Shown one piece after another: positions 9,821 to 20,100 of a stretch of DNA of 36,412 bases. Numbering within the stretch: position 1 is the first letter of the stretch; each line of letters begins with the position of its first letter. Source of the stretch: Sulfuritalea sp. Lineage in GTDB: Bacteria; Pseudomonadota; Gammaproteobacteria; Burkholderiales; Burkholderiaceae_C. Below the pieces are notes generated by a model. That model was given only the letters and a program-made list of their open reading frames with translations. It was not told the DNA's origin and searched no databases. Made by a program: the position numbers and the translations under genes. The stretch is from the NCBI GenBank assembly GCA_021737875.1, contig JAIPDD010000008.1, forward strand, positions 1 to 36,412, given 5' to 3'.

Positions 9821-10723
9821 TTAAGCGGGAAAAACACCCGTTGAAAGATAGCGGTCGCCGCGGTCGCAAACGATAAACACGATGGTTGCGTTGGATTCGC
9901 GCTTGGAAATTTCTTGTGCCACCCAACAAGCCCCAGCGGCAGAAATACCCGCAAAAATGCCTTCTTCGCGGGCCATGCGCCGACACATCGTTTCTGCATC
10001 GTCTTGGCTGACATAGACGAGCTCATCGACGTTGGCCGGATCGTAAATTTTGGGAAGGTAAGCCTGCGGCCACTTTCGAATACCTGGAATGCGCGAGCCC
10101 TCAGAGGGTTGGGCGCCGATGATTTGGATGGCGGGGTTTTTTTCTTTCAGATACCGAGACACGCCCGTGATGGTGCCGGTCGTGCCCATAGCACTGACAA
10201 AGTGGGTAATTTTCCCTGCCGTATCAGTCCAAATTTCTGGGCCCGTGGTTTCGTAATGAATGCGAGGGTTATCCATATTGGCAAATTGGTCTAAGACATG
10301 GCCCTTGCCCTCGGATTTCATCCTCTCTGCCAAATCACGCGCATGTTCCATCCCGCCGCTCTTGGGGGTCAGAATCAACTCCGCCCCAAAGGCCTTCATG
10401 GTCTGAACACGCTCAATAGACAAGTCCTCGGGCATGATGAGGACCATGCGATAGCCCTTGATGGCCGCAGCCATCGCAAGCGCAATCCCCGTGTTGCCCG
10501 ATGTTGCTTCAATCAAGGTGTCGCCGGGTTGAATCTCGCCGCGCTCTTCGGCCCGTTGAATCATGGACAAGGCCGGTCTGTCTTTGACGGAGCCAGCGGG
10601 GTTATTGCCCTCGAGTTTCCCGAGGACAATGTTGTGGCGTGACGCGTTGGTTTCAGAGCCAATGCGCTGCAAAGCAACCAAAGGCGTTTTTCCAATAACG
10701 TTTTCTAAAGTGGGGTAAATCAT
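9821..10723 (-). CDS. cysM: Cysteine synthase B (O-acetylserine sulfhydrylase, PLP-dependent)
   Basis: 'KLEGNNPAGSVKDRPALSMI' (PLP lysine), 'EATSGNTGIALAMAAAIKGY', 'SAMGTTGTITGVSRYLKE'. Confidence 0.95.
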   Translation of the reverse strand: MIYPTLENVIGKTPLVALQRIGSETNASRHNIVLGKLEGNNPAGSVKDRPALSMIQRAEERGEIQPGDTLIEATSGNTGIALAMAAAIKGYRMVLIMPEDLSIERVQTMKAFGAELILTPKSGGMEHARDLAERMKSEGKGHVLDQFANMDNPRIHYETTGPEIWTDTAGKITHFVSAMGTTGTITGVSRYLKEKNPAIQIIGAQPSEGSRIPGIRKWPQAYLPKIYDPANVDELVYVSQDDAETMCRRMAREEGIFAGISAAGACWVAQEISKRESNATIVFIVCDRGDRYLSTGVFPA

Positions 10724-10779
10724 GCGCTTAAATGTGCCACAATTTTCGAAGTACCCAAAACCCGTAAAGTGATGACCTT

Positions 10780-11103
10780 ATGACGCAGTCCACCCATCCC
10801 TCAAAGAGTTCCGCTTGGCATATTTTGCTTCTGGCCGCAGTGGCGCTGCTGCCCACTTTGTCCTTCGCAGAAATGAAACCCAAAATCTACAAAGTCATTG
10901 ACACCCAATGCGATATTTCTGAGCAAGAAATCGCCACGGGCGGGCAATTTGTTTGCCACTATATTTGCCGTGATGAAGGAAAGAGTAAGGCCGCTGTGGT
11001 TTATAGCAATTCCGGTTCAGGAAAATGCCGAACTCCCATCCCCAGGAAAATCAAAGTACCGGTGGAAGAAGTGAAAAAGGTCGAACCCCCTAAAGGGCAC
11101 TAA
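10780..11103 (+). CDS. Small exported Cys-containing protein of unknown function
   Basis: Signal peptide (ILLLAAVALLPTLSFA); four Cys in the predicted mature part (TQCDIS, FVCHYICRD, GKCRTP). Confidence 0.6.
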   Translation: MTQSTHPSKSSAWHILLLAAVALLPTLSFAEMKPKIYKVIDTQCDISEQEIATGGQFVCHYICRDEGKSKAAVVYSNSGSGKCRTPIPRKIKVPVEEVKKVEPPKGH

Positions 11104-11195
11104 AGCGACAAGGCGGGTCCCTCACTCGAATAATTTTTTCGGCCTCAAAGTTTGCGTCTGAACTGTGACATAATTTAAGGCTTCACAAGTTACCT

Positions 11196-11280
11196 GCCCG
11201 GGTGGTGAAATTGGTAGACTCAGGGGACTCAAAATCCCCCGCCGCAAGGCGTGCCGGTTCGAGTCCGGCCCCGGGCACCA
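11196..11280 (+). tRNA. tRNA-Leu (anticodon CAA)
   Basis: GCCCGGG...CCCGGGC acceptor stem, anticodon arm GGGGA-CTCAAAA-TCCCC, long variable arm, GGTTCGAGTCC T-arm, encoded CCA (11278-11280). Confidence 0.96.
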
Positions 11281-11286
11281 ATGACA

Positions 11287-11320
11287 AAGCCGCAAGATTT
11301 AACTCTCTTGCGGCTTTTTT
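11287..11320 (+). terminator. Rho-independent terminator after tRNA-Leu
   Basis: GCCGCAAGA (11289-11297)/TCTTGCGGC (11306-11314) perfect stem followed by TTTTTT. Confidence 0.85.
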
Positions 11321-11334
11321 CATGGCGGTTTTAC

Positions 11335-11351
11335 GCAATTTTATAAATTGC
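11335..11351. promoter_or_regulatory. Candidate operator: palindrome upstream of the mttB-family gene
   Basis: GCAATTT-TAT-AAATTGC, perfect 7-bp inverted repeat, about 140 bp upstream of the CDS at 11494. Confidence 0.35.
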
Positions 11352-11493
11352 TTCACTGGGCTTTTGGCAGACACTTTACTGGGGCTTACTGCATAGAATT
11401 CACGACAGCAGCTGCCAGCTCACAGGGAATTTTCATGTGTGGGCCCAGTTTGATGAACACCCCAAGCAACGGTAAAACGTGGAGACTTCCAAT

Positions 11494-13053
11494 ATGTCAG
11501 ACGAAGCAACAACGCCAAGCAGCCCCTCAAGGCGTCGCACAGGCCGGGGTAGCGGCACAATTCGTGTCGCGCCCTCCACCACCCAATACCGCAACCTCAA
11601 GCACCGGTTTACGCCCACACCGATGGTCTCTGAGGACGAGTTGGAAGCCATCCACAACGCCTCGCTGACCATTTTGGAAGAAATGGGCATGGATTTCATG
11701 CACGAAGGCGCGCGCGAGATACTGAAAAAAGCTGGGGCCGACGTGCGTGCAGGTTCTGAGCGCGTGCGTTTTGACCGCAATATGATTCTTGAGGCGATCA
11801 AAACCTGCCCTTCAGAATTCACGCTGCATGCGCGCAACCCCGAGCGCAATGTTCACATCGGTGGAAAAAATTTGGCATTTGCCCAAGTGGCCAGTCCACC
11901 GAACGCCTCCGACATGCAAGGCGGTCGCCGCGCTGGCAACCAACGCGATTTCCGTAACTTGGTCAAGTTGGCCCAACGCTATGACGTGATCCACTGCTCT
12001 GGCGGCTACCCCGTAGAACCGGTCGATTTGCATGCCTCAATTCGGCATCTGGATTGCTTGTCCGATATTGCCAAGCTCACGGACAAGCCTTTTCACGCCT
12101 ACTCTTTGGGCAAGGAACGCAATGAAGACGGCTTAGAAATTGCACGCATTGCCCGGGGTATCACCAAAGAGCAAATGGACCGAGAGCCTTCCTTGTTCTC
12201 GATCATCAACAGCTCGTCACCTTTGCGCTTAGATACGCCCATGTTGCAAGGCATCATAGAAATGTCGGCCCGCAACCAAATTATTATTTTGACGCCCTTC
12301 ACCTTGGCAGGCGCCATGGCCCCAGTGACGATTGCTGGCGCGCTCGCACAGCAAAATGCCGAAGCATTGGCAGGTATTGCCTTTACCCAGCTGGTTCGCC
12401 CCGGAGCCCCGGTGGTGTACGGCGGCTTTACTTCGAATGTGGACATGAAAACGGGGGCGCCTGCGTTTGGAACCCCGGAGTACATGAAAGCAGTCCTGGT
12501 GGGTGGGCAGTTGTGCCGCAAATACGGCGTTCCCTACCGCACTTCCAATGTCAACGCCGCCAACACCGTGGATGCCCAAGCGGCTTACGAGTCGGTGTTT
12601 TCGCTGTGGGCCCTGACCCAGGCCGGTGGCAACTTCATCATGCATTCAGCAGGCTGGATGGAAGGTGGACTCACCGCGTCGTTTGAGAAATTTATTCTCG
12701 ACTGCGATCTACTGCAAATGGTCGCTGAGTTTTTAACGCCACTGGATGTCAGCCCGGCCGGTCTGGGGCTCGATGCCGTGCGCGAGGTTGGCCCCGGCGG
12801 GCATTACTTTGGCACCGCCCACACCTTGGAGCGTTTTGAAACCGCGTTTTACTCTCCCATCATCTCAGATTGGCGCAATTTTGAGACCTGGGAAGAAGCC
12901 GGTAAACCCACGGCGTACGAAAAGGCGAATTCCGTTTGGCAAAAAGAGTTGGCTGCTTACGAGCGCCCTCCTATGGACAAAGCCATTGAAGAAGAACTAG
13001 ACGCCTTTGTGGCAAAACGCAAATCTGAGGGTGGCGTACCCACTGACTTCTAA
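11494..13053 (+). CDS. Trimethylamine methyltransferase (MttB/COG5598) family protein, non-pyrrolysine type
   Basis: ATG 11494 preceded by GGAGA; 'LEAIHNASLTILEEMGMDFMHEGAREILKKAGADV', 'HIGGKNLAFAQVASPPNASDMQGGRR', 'PVTIAGALAQQNAEALAGIAFTQLVRPGAPVVYG'; no internal stop. Confidence 0.9.
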   Translation: MSDEATTPSSPSRRRTGRGSGTIRVAPSTTQYRNLKHRFTPTPMVSEDELEAIHNASLTILEEMGMDFMHEGAREILKKAGADVRAGSERVRFDRNMILEAIKTCPSEFTLHARNPERNVHIGGKNLAFAQVASPPNASDMQGGRRAGNQRDFRNLVKLAQRYDVIHCSGGYPVEPVDLHASIRHLDCLSDIAKLTDKPFHAYSLGKERNEDGLEIARIARGITKEQMDREPSLFSIINSSSPLRLDTPMLQGIIEMSARNQIIILTPFTLAGAMAPVTIAGALAQQNAEALAGIAFTQLVRPGAPVVYGGFTSNVDMKTGAPAFGTPEYMKAVLVGGQLCRKYGVPYRTSNVNAANTVDAQAAYESVFSLWALTQAGGNFIMHSAGWMEGGLTASFEKFILDCDLLQMVAEFLTPLDVSPAGLGLDAVREVGPGGHYFGTAHTLERFETAFYSPIISDWRNFETWEEAGKPTAYEKANSVWQKELAAYERPPMDKAIEEELDAFVAKRKSEGGVPTDF

Positions 13054-13090
13054 GCTATCAAAACATTTTTCTGATTAAAGGAACCTGGAC

Positions 13091-15523
13091 GTGAAAACAA
13101 CAGCACAAGTGGTCGTTATTGGTGGCGGTGTCGTGGGATGCTCCGTGCTTTACCACCTGACCAAACTCGGTATGAAAGATGTGGTTTTGCTCGAGCGCGA
13201 CCAACTCACTTCGGGGTCGACTTGGCATGCAGCCGGCGGATTTCATACGCTCAACGGTGACCCCAACGTAGCCAAGCTGCAAACCTATACCGTCAATTTG
13301 TACAAAGAACTCGAAGAGGTCTCTGGACAATCGTGCGGTTTGCATTTGTCTGCGGGTCTGATGCTCGCAGACACCCCTGAGCGCATGGAGTTTTTAAAGC
13401 ACACCCAAGCCAAAGGCCGCTACCTCGGGATGGAAACCGAAATCATCTCGATGGCAGAAGCCAAAAAGCACTTTCCATTGCTCGATGAAAAACACTTTTT
13501 AGGCGCGCTCTACGACCCCAACGAAGGCCACTTGGACCCGTCGGGAACCACCCATGCCTATGCCAAAGCGGCGCGTTTGGGCGGCGCCACCATTGAGTTG
13601 CAAACCATGGTGGAAAAATTAGAGCCCCGTGCAGACGGTGGATGGAACGTGATCACCAACAAAGGCACCATTGTTGCGGAACATGTGGTGAACGCTGGCG
13701 GACTGTGGGCGCGTGAGGTCGGACGCATGGTGGGCATTGAGTTGCCAGTTTTGGCCATGGAACACATGTACATGATTACGGAAGACATTCCTGAAGTCAT
13801 GGCGTTCAACAAATCCAGCGGCAAAGAATTAGGCCATGTGATTGACTTTGGAGGCGAGAGCTACCTGCGCCAAGAGCGCAACGGCGTTTTGCTTGGAACG
13901 TATGAACGCGCTGGCAAGCCCTGGTCACCTAAAAACACACCGTGGTCTTTTGGCCAAGAGTTGCTGCAACCCGATATTGACCGCTTGTTGCCTTCTTTGG
14001 AAATTGCGTTTAAGCACTTCCCTATTCTGGAGAACACCGGTATCAAGCAAGTGATCAACGGGCCCTTTACCTTTGCGCCCGACGGCAACCCTTTGGTCGG
14101 CCCGGTCCAAGGTTTGTCTAACTTCTGGTGTGCCTGTGGCGTGATGGCGGGCTTTAGCCAAGGCGGTGGCGTCGGCTTGGCACTCGCCAACTGGATGGTG
14201 CACGGCGACCCAGAGTTTGACGTGTGGGGCATGGATGTCAGCCGCTATGGTGACTGGGCCAGCCGCACCTATACCAACGCCAAAGTACGCGAGAATTATT
14301 CCCGGCGCTTTCGTATTCGTTTTCCGAACGAAGAGTTGCCAGCGGCGCGTCCTTTGCAAACCACGCCTTTGTACGACCGCATGCTCTCGCAAGGCGCAGT
14401 TATGGGCGACAGCTGGGCGATGGAAACGCCGCTGTGGTTTGCACCCAAAGGCAGCAAGGCCGAAGACATTGTGTCTTTCCACCGCTCCAATGACTTTGAA
14501 CCGATCAAAGCCGAATGCAAGGCCGTTCGTGAAGCCGTTGGTATTACCGAGATTGCCAACTTCGCCAAGTACGAGATCACTGGGGTCGGCGCTGAAACTT
14601 GGTTGCTCAAGGTCATGACCAATGCCATGCCAAAAACGGGCCGCTTGGTCTTAACGCCGATGCTCAACCACAACGGCAAATTGATTGGTGACTTTACGGT
14701 GGCCAAAGCCGCTGACAACCGTTACCTGATGTGGGGTTCGAGCCAAGCGCAGGTTTACCACATGCGTTGGTTTGAACAAACGCTGCCCAAAGATGGTTCC
14801 GTCGTCATCAAACCCTACGGCATGAAGCTCGTTGGCCTGTCCATTGCTGGCCCCAAAGCCCGCGATCTGCTGGCCCGGGTGTGTGACGAAGACGTTTCTA
14901 ATGACGCCTTCAAGTTCATGGACTACCGCGAAATGGTGGTTGCCAATGTGCCCACCATGACCAACCGCATTACCTACACCGGTGACTTGGGCTATGAAAT
15001 TTGGGTCTCGCCTGAATATGAGCTGTGCCTGTATGAGGCCTTGATGGAAGCAGGAAAAGACCTCGGCTTGCGCAACTTTGGAATGCGCGCCCTGCTGTGC
15101 TTGCGCTTAGAGAAAAACTTTGGCACCTGGTACCGCGAATTCCGCCCCATTTACGGCGCGTTTGAAGCGGGTCTGGATCGTTTTGTCAAATTTGACAAGG
15201 GTGACTTTATCGGCAGAGCCGCTGCGTTAAAGGAAAAAGAAGAAGGCCCCAAACTCACCCGCATTTACATGGTTGTGGATGCCACCACAGCCGACGTGAT
15301 GGGCGACGAGCCGATTTGGCACCAAGACAAAGTCGTGGGCTGGGTCACTTCTGGTGGCTTTGGTCACTACGTCAATCAGTCATTGGCCCAAGGGTATGTG
15401 CCCACCGAATTATTGAGTGGGCCGGACTTGAGTTTCCAAATTGAAATCTTGGGGGATCGCCGGTCTGCCACCTTGCAGATGGACCCCCCGTTTGATCCCA
15501 AGGCTTTGCGCATGCGCATGTAG
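13091..15523 (+). CDS. FAD-dependent oxidoreductase fused to GcvT/aminomethyltransferase domain (dimethylglycine/sarcosine dehydrogenase-like)
   Basis: GTG start; N-terminal 'VVVIGGGVVGCSVLYHL', 'GSTWHAAG' (position of the covalent-flavin His in DMGDH), C-terminal THF-binding GcvT-type region '...GFGHYVNQSLAQGYV'. Confidence 0.92.
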   Translation: MKTTAQVVVIGGGVVGCSVLYHLTKLGMKDVVLLERDQLTSGSTWHAAGGFHTLNGDPNVAKLQTYTVNLYKELEEVSGQSCGLHLSAGLMLADTPERMEFLKHTQAKGRYLGMETEIISMAEAKKHFPLLDEKHFLGALYDPNEGHLDPSGTTHAYAKAARLGGATIELQTMVEKLEPRADGGWNVITNKGTIVAEHVVNAGGLWAREVGRMVGIELPVLAMEHMYMITEDIPEVMAFNKSSGKELGHVIDFGGESYLRQERNGVLLGTYERAGKPWSPKNTPWSFGQELLQPDIDRLLPSLEIAFKHFPILENTGIKQVINGPFTFAPDGNPLVGPVQGLSNFWCACGVMAGFSQGGGVGLALANWMVHGDPEFDVWGMDVSRYGDWASRTYTNAKVRENYSRRFRIRFPNEELPAARPLQTTPLYDRMLSQGAVMGDSWAMETPLWFAPKGSKAEDIVSFHRSNDFEPIKAECKAVREAVGITEIANFAKYEITGVGAETWLLKVMTNAMPKTGRLVLTPMLNHNGKLIGDFTVAKAADNRYLMWGSSQAQVYHMRWFEQTLPKDGSVVIKPYGMKLVGLSIAGPKARDLLARVCDEDVSNDAFKFMDYREMVVANVPTMTNRITYTGDLGYEIWVSPEYELCLYEALMEAGKDLGLRNFGMRALLCLRLEKNFGTWYREFRPIYGAFEAGLDRFVKFDKGDFIGRAAALKEKEEGPKLTRIYMVVDATTADVMGDEPIWHQDKVVGWVTSGGFGHYVNQSLAQGYVPTELLSGPDLSFQIEILGDRRSATLQMDPPFDPKALRMRM

Positions 15524-15534
15524 GAGCTGTCCTG

Positions 15535-16791
15535 ATGTCTCATTACTCGGCATGGTCTTTGTTGCGCAATGCGCTCAGTGGACACCAACATTGGGAGCGG
15601 GCTTGGCGAGACCCGCAACCGAAAAAAACCTATGACGTGATCATTGTCGGAGGGGGTGGGCACGGACTCGCCACAGCCTACTACCTTGCCAAAAACCATG
15701 GCATCAAAAATATTGCTGTGCTGGAAAAAGGCTATATTGGTTCGGGCAATGCGGGGCGCAACACCACCATCGTGCGTTCCAACTACATGATGCAAGAGAA
15801 CACCCCGTTCTACGAGCACTCCATGTCTTTGTGGCGTGACCTGTCGGCGGACTTGAACTACAACGTGATGTTTTCTCCACGCGGCTATTTGTACGTGGTT
15901 GTGTCGCCAAACGCACTCGATGCACAAATTCGCCGCGCCAACACCATGCGCTTGAACGGAATTCGCGCTGAAATTTTGACGCGTGAAGACGTGATGAAAG
16001 AAGCGCCCTACCTGGACTTTTCTGCCAACGCGCGCTTTCCCATTTACGGCGCCATGCTCCAACCCGATGCCGGAACGGCCCGCCACGACGCCGTGGTCTG
16101 GGGCTACGCCCGCGCAGCCAGTGACTTGGGCGTAGACATCATCCAAAACTGCGAAGTGCTGGATTACGAATGGTCGGGCGAGCGCATCACTGGCGTCAAA
16201 ACCACCCGCGGCGATATCAGCGCAGCCAAGGTAGGTATTGCAGTTGCGGGGAACACTTCTCCCTTGGCGCAAAAAGCCGGCTTAACGCTCCCCATTGAAA
16301 GCCACGTCTTGCAGGCCTATGTCACGGAGTCCATCAAGCCCATCGTGAACCACGTTGTTGTATGGTCGGCTTCGTATTTTTACTTTTCGCAGTCTGACAA
16401 AGGAGGCTTGGTGTTTGGCGGGCATATTGACCGCTACAACTCGTATGCCCAACGCGGCAATCTCGCCAATGTGGGTGAGGTGTCCCAGGCCTTGGTCAGT
16501 GCCATGCCTAGCGCAGCGCGTTTGCGAGTGTTGCGCCACTGGGGTGGCATCATGGACATGACACCCGATGGAAGCCCCATCATCACAACAACGCCCGTTG
16601 ATGGCTTGTACCTCAACGGCGGTTGGTGTTACGGCGGCTTCAAGGCCACGCCCGCTTCGGGTTGGTGTTTTGCCCACACCATTGCCAATGACAAAGCGCA
16701 TGACTTTAACGCTGGCTTCACCATGGACCGATTTGCAAAAGGCCGGTACATCGATGAAGCAGGCACCGGTCCTTACAACCATTTGCAATAA
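15535..16791 (+). CDS. soxB: Sarcosine oxidase beta subunit (heterotetrameric)
   Basis: 'MSHYSAWSLLRNALSGHQHWERAWRDPQPKKTYDVIIVGGGGHGLATAYYLAKNHGIKNIAVLEKGYIGSGNAGRNTTIVRSNY' is characteristic of SoxB. Confidence 0.95.
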   Translation: MSHYSAWSLLRNALSGHQHWERAWRDPQPKKTYDVIIVGGGGHGLATAYYLAKNHGIKNIAVLEKGYIGSGNAGRNTTIVRSNYMMQENTPFYEHSMSLWRDLSADLNYNVMFSPRGYLYVVVSPNALDAQIRRANTMRLNGIRAEILTREDVMKEAPYLDFSANARFPIYGAMLQPDAGTARHDAVVWGYARAASDLGVDIIQNCEVLDYEWSGERITGVKTTRGDISAAKVGIAVAGNTSPLAQKAGLTLPIESHVLQAYVTESIKPIVNHVVVWSASYFYFSQSDKGGLVFGGHIDRYNSYAQRGNLANVGEVSQALVSAMPSAARLRVLRHWGGIMDMTPDGSPIITTTPVDGLYLNGGWCYGGFKATPASGWCFAHTIANDKAHDFNAGFTMDRFAKGRYIDEAGTGPYNHLQ

Positions 16792-16834
16792 GCAGCAAAC
16801 TCACCCTTAGTGACCCCCAAGAAAGCGCAGCACC

Positions 16835-17104
16835 ATGCTCAGAATTGACTGTCCCTATTGCGGCAAACGCGACCACGAAGAGTTCAGCTACTTTGGCGAT
16901 GCCACCAAACCCTACCCCGGCTTAGAGGTTGAAAACCACGATGCCTGGGTCGACACCGTGTACACGCGCAACAACCCCCGTGGAATTCACACGGAGTTTT
17001 GGCAACACACTTTGGGCTGCCGCCGTTGGTTGGTGGTGAAACGCCATACCGTGACGCATGACATTGAATCGGTCATCCCTGCGTCAGAAAGAACACTGCC
17101 ATGA
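16835..17104 (+). CDS. soxD: Sarcosine oxidase delta subunit (zinc-binding)
   Basis: 89 aa 'MLRIDCPYCGKRDHEEFSYFGDA...HTLGCRRWLVVKRHTVTH'; 4-bp ATGA overlap with soxA. Confidence 0.95.
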   Translation: MLRIDCPYCGKRDHEEFSYFGDATKPYPGLEVENHDAWVDTVYTRNNPRGIHTEFWQHTLGCRRWLVVKRHTVTHDIESVIPASERTLP

Positions 17105-20100
17105 ACGCAAGTCAACACCCCGGCGGCGCTTTCCGCCTTGCTACTGGCGGGCGCATCGACCGAAGCCAAAAAGTGCGCTTTACCTTGGACGGAAAAACCA
17201 TTGAAGGGTTTGCAGGCGACACCGCAGCGTCAGCCCTCATCGCCCACGGCCAACACCTGGTGGCGCGCTCTTTCAAGTACCACCGCCCCCGTGGATTCAT
17301 GGGCGCAGGCGTTGAAGAAACCAATGCCCTGCTGACTGTTGGCCAAGACGGAACGCGCGAACCCAATATTGCTGCAACAGTGCTCGAAATAGAGCCAGGC
17401 CTTACCACCCAAACCCAAAATGCATGGCCGTCGGTGCGCTTTGATCTGATGGCGATCAACTCGGTCTTGTCGCCTTTTTTTGTGGCGGGCTTTTACTACA
17501 AGACATTCATGGGGCCAACCCGTGGTGCATGGATGCTTTATGAGCACTTCATTCGCAAAGCAGCTGGCTTAGGCGCCTCGGCCATTGATGCCGATGTCAA
17601 CCGCTATGACTGGCACAACGATTACACCGACGTCCTTGTCATTGGCTCGGGAGCCGCTGGTCTCAGTGCCGCCCTCAACGCAGCCCGCGCAGGGGCCGAT
17701 GTCATGCTTGTTGAGCAAGATTTCGAAATGGGTGGTGACTTGCTCAACCACAACGTTGACAGTGCGCAAGCAAAGTGGCTCAAGCAAACACTGCAAGACA
17801 TTGATGCCACTGGCAAAGTCAAACGGTTCACCCGTGCCACCGCGTTTGGCGTGTACGACGGCAATACTGTTGGCGTCATCGAGCGCTCTGCCCCTGGTGT
17901 GACCGATCCCGCCTTTGGCGTTCCGCGCCAACGCATGCGCACCGTTCGGGCTGCAGCCATCGTGATGGCGTGTGGTGCGATTGAGCGCCCGTTGGTGTTT
18001 GCTGGCAATGACAAACCCGGCGTCATGCTAGCCAGCGCGGTGTCTTCTTATGTCAACCGCTATGCCGTTGCCCCCGGAAAGAACGCGCTGTTTTGTGTCA
18101 ATAACGATGCCGCTTACCTTGGGGCCTTTGCCTTGGCGCGCAGTGGTGCAAGCGTTCACGTGGCAGACCTTCGGGCGTCGGTCCCTGAAGATCTGACCAG
18201 TCAAGCGCAGCAGTTGGGTATCACCCTTCACACCAGCACAGCGGTGACAGAGGTTCAAGGAGGCTTGCATGCCAAGTCATGCACCTTATCGCACTACGAC
18301 GCGACCAACGCAACAGTTCAAAGTGAAAAGTGCCGTTTAGCGATTGATCTGGTCGCGATGTCGGGCGGATGGACGCCCACGGTGCACCTGAGCTCCCACC
18401 GCAACGTCAAACCCATTTACCGCACGGATATCGCTTGCTTTGTCCCTGGCGCTTTTGATCGCGCCCAATTCGGCGCGGGCTCGATGGTGGGTGAACAAAC
18501 ATGGCGTGGTGCGATTGCATCGGGATGGCTTGCCGGTGCGCAAGCCGCTGGTTTTTTGGGACGCCAAGCCGCTGGGCCAGCCCCTGTGATGGACGACGCC
18601 ACCTCCATGGCGTTTGTTCCTGCGGGACCTTTGCGCGACGCCCAGTCCAAAGGCAAAGCCTTTATTGATTTTCAAAACGATGTCACCGTCTCCGATATCG
18701 AATTGGCGCACCGCGAAGGCTACCAATCGGTAGAGCACCTCAAGCGCTACACCACCTCGGGCATGGGAACCGACCAAGGCAAGACGTCGAACTTGAATGC
18801 CTTGACCCTGATGGCCGCCCAACGTGAAATGGATATTTCTGCGGTCGGTACAACCACATTTCGCCCGCCCTACACCCCGGCGTCCTTGGGCGCTTTGGCT
18901 GGCCGCAATATTGGCCCCCACTTCCAACCGGAGCGGCGAACGTCCATGCACGACTGGCATCTTGCGCATGGCGGCGTCAAGATGGAAGCGGGCTTGTGGC
19001 TGCGCCCCCTGTGGTACAGCACCCACGGCGCAACCTTGTCCGAGGCCTACAAAGTGGAGATGGACTTTGTGCGTGAAAAGGCAGGCATCGCTGACACCTC
19101 CACTTTGGGGAAAATTGATGTTCAAGGCCCCGATGCTGCAGAGTTTTTAGACCGCGTGTATGTCAATGGCTTCTCCAAACTTGCCGTTGGCAAAGCCCGC
19201 TATGGATTCATGTTGCGTGAAGACGGCATCGTGCTAGACGATGGAACAACCAGTCGCATCAGCCCGACCCAGTTCTTTATGACCACCACCACCGCACAAG
19301 CTGCTCGGGTGATGAGCCATTTGGAATTTTTATTGCAAGTCGTTTGGCCCGAGTTGCGGGTTACCGTGGCTTCGGTCTCCGACCAATGGGCTGCCATGAG
19401 TGTGGCAGGTCCCGAAGTGCGCAAGGTCTTAGAAGCGGCATTCCCCAACGTAGATTTCAGTACCGACGTTTTCCCCCATATGGGTGTGCTCGACACGGTT
19501 GGAACCGGCGCGTTGGCTGGTGTGCCTTTGCGCATTTTGCGTTTGACTTTTTCTGGCGAATTGGCCTACGAAGTTTTCACACCCACCCACCTGGGTTACC
19601 GCGTTTGGGAACACTTGCTTGCAAGTGGCAAACCATGGCAACTGCGCCCCTACGGCCTGGAGGCTTTGGGTTCTTTGCGGATTGAAAAAGGCCACGTGGT
19701 GGGCTCGGAAATGGATGGACGCACCACCTTGGATGACCTGGGTATGGGCAAGATGGCCAGCAAACTCAAACCCTTTTGGGGCGGGGCGCTGCGCCAAAGC
19801 GAAAACTTGCAGCGCACCAACCGGCCAACCCTGGTGGGACTGGAGGCCATTGGCAAAGACGATGCGCCGTCCAACGGTGCGATTTTGTTCTTTGCCGATG
19901 ACACGGTCCAAGGCCACGGCCGCGGTCATATCACCTCCACCACCTTTAGCAAATCCATGGGAAAAGCCATTGGCTTAGGCCTGCTAGAGGGTGGCACGGC
20001 CCATGTTGGCAAAGAAATTATTGCTGCCTCTCCCACGCAAGGACGCCAGTACCGACTGCGGGTGGTAGACCCTTGCTTCCTCGATGCAGAAGGAGTGCGT

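Noticed and set aside
11183-11396. Two small ORFs overlapping the tRNA-Leu on both strands
   Set aside because: They translate the tRNA gene itself (e.g. GAGLEPARL, AGSSPAPGT signatures typical of mis-called tRNA ORFs).
15376-16272. 298-aa minus-strand ORF antisense to the dmgdh/soxB junction
   Set aside because: Shadow ORF opposite strongly recognisable coding sequence; composition low-complexity-like with no family motifs.
18337-19125. 262-aa minus-strand ORF inside soxA
   Set aside because: Antisense to conserved SoxA coding region; no recognisable domain.
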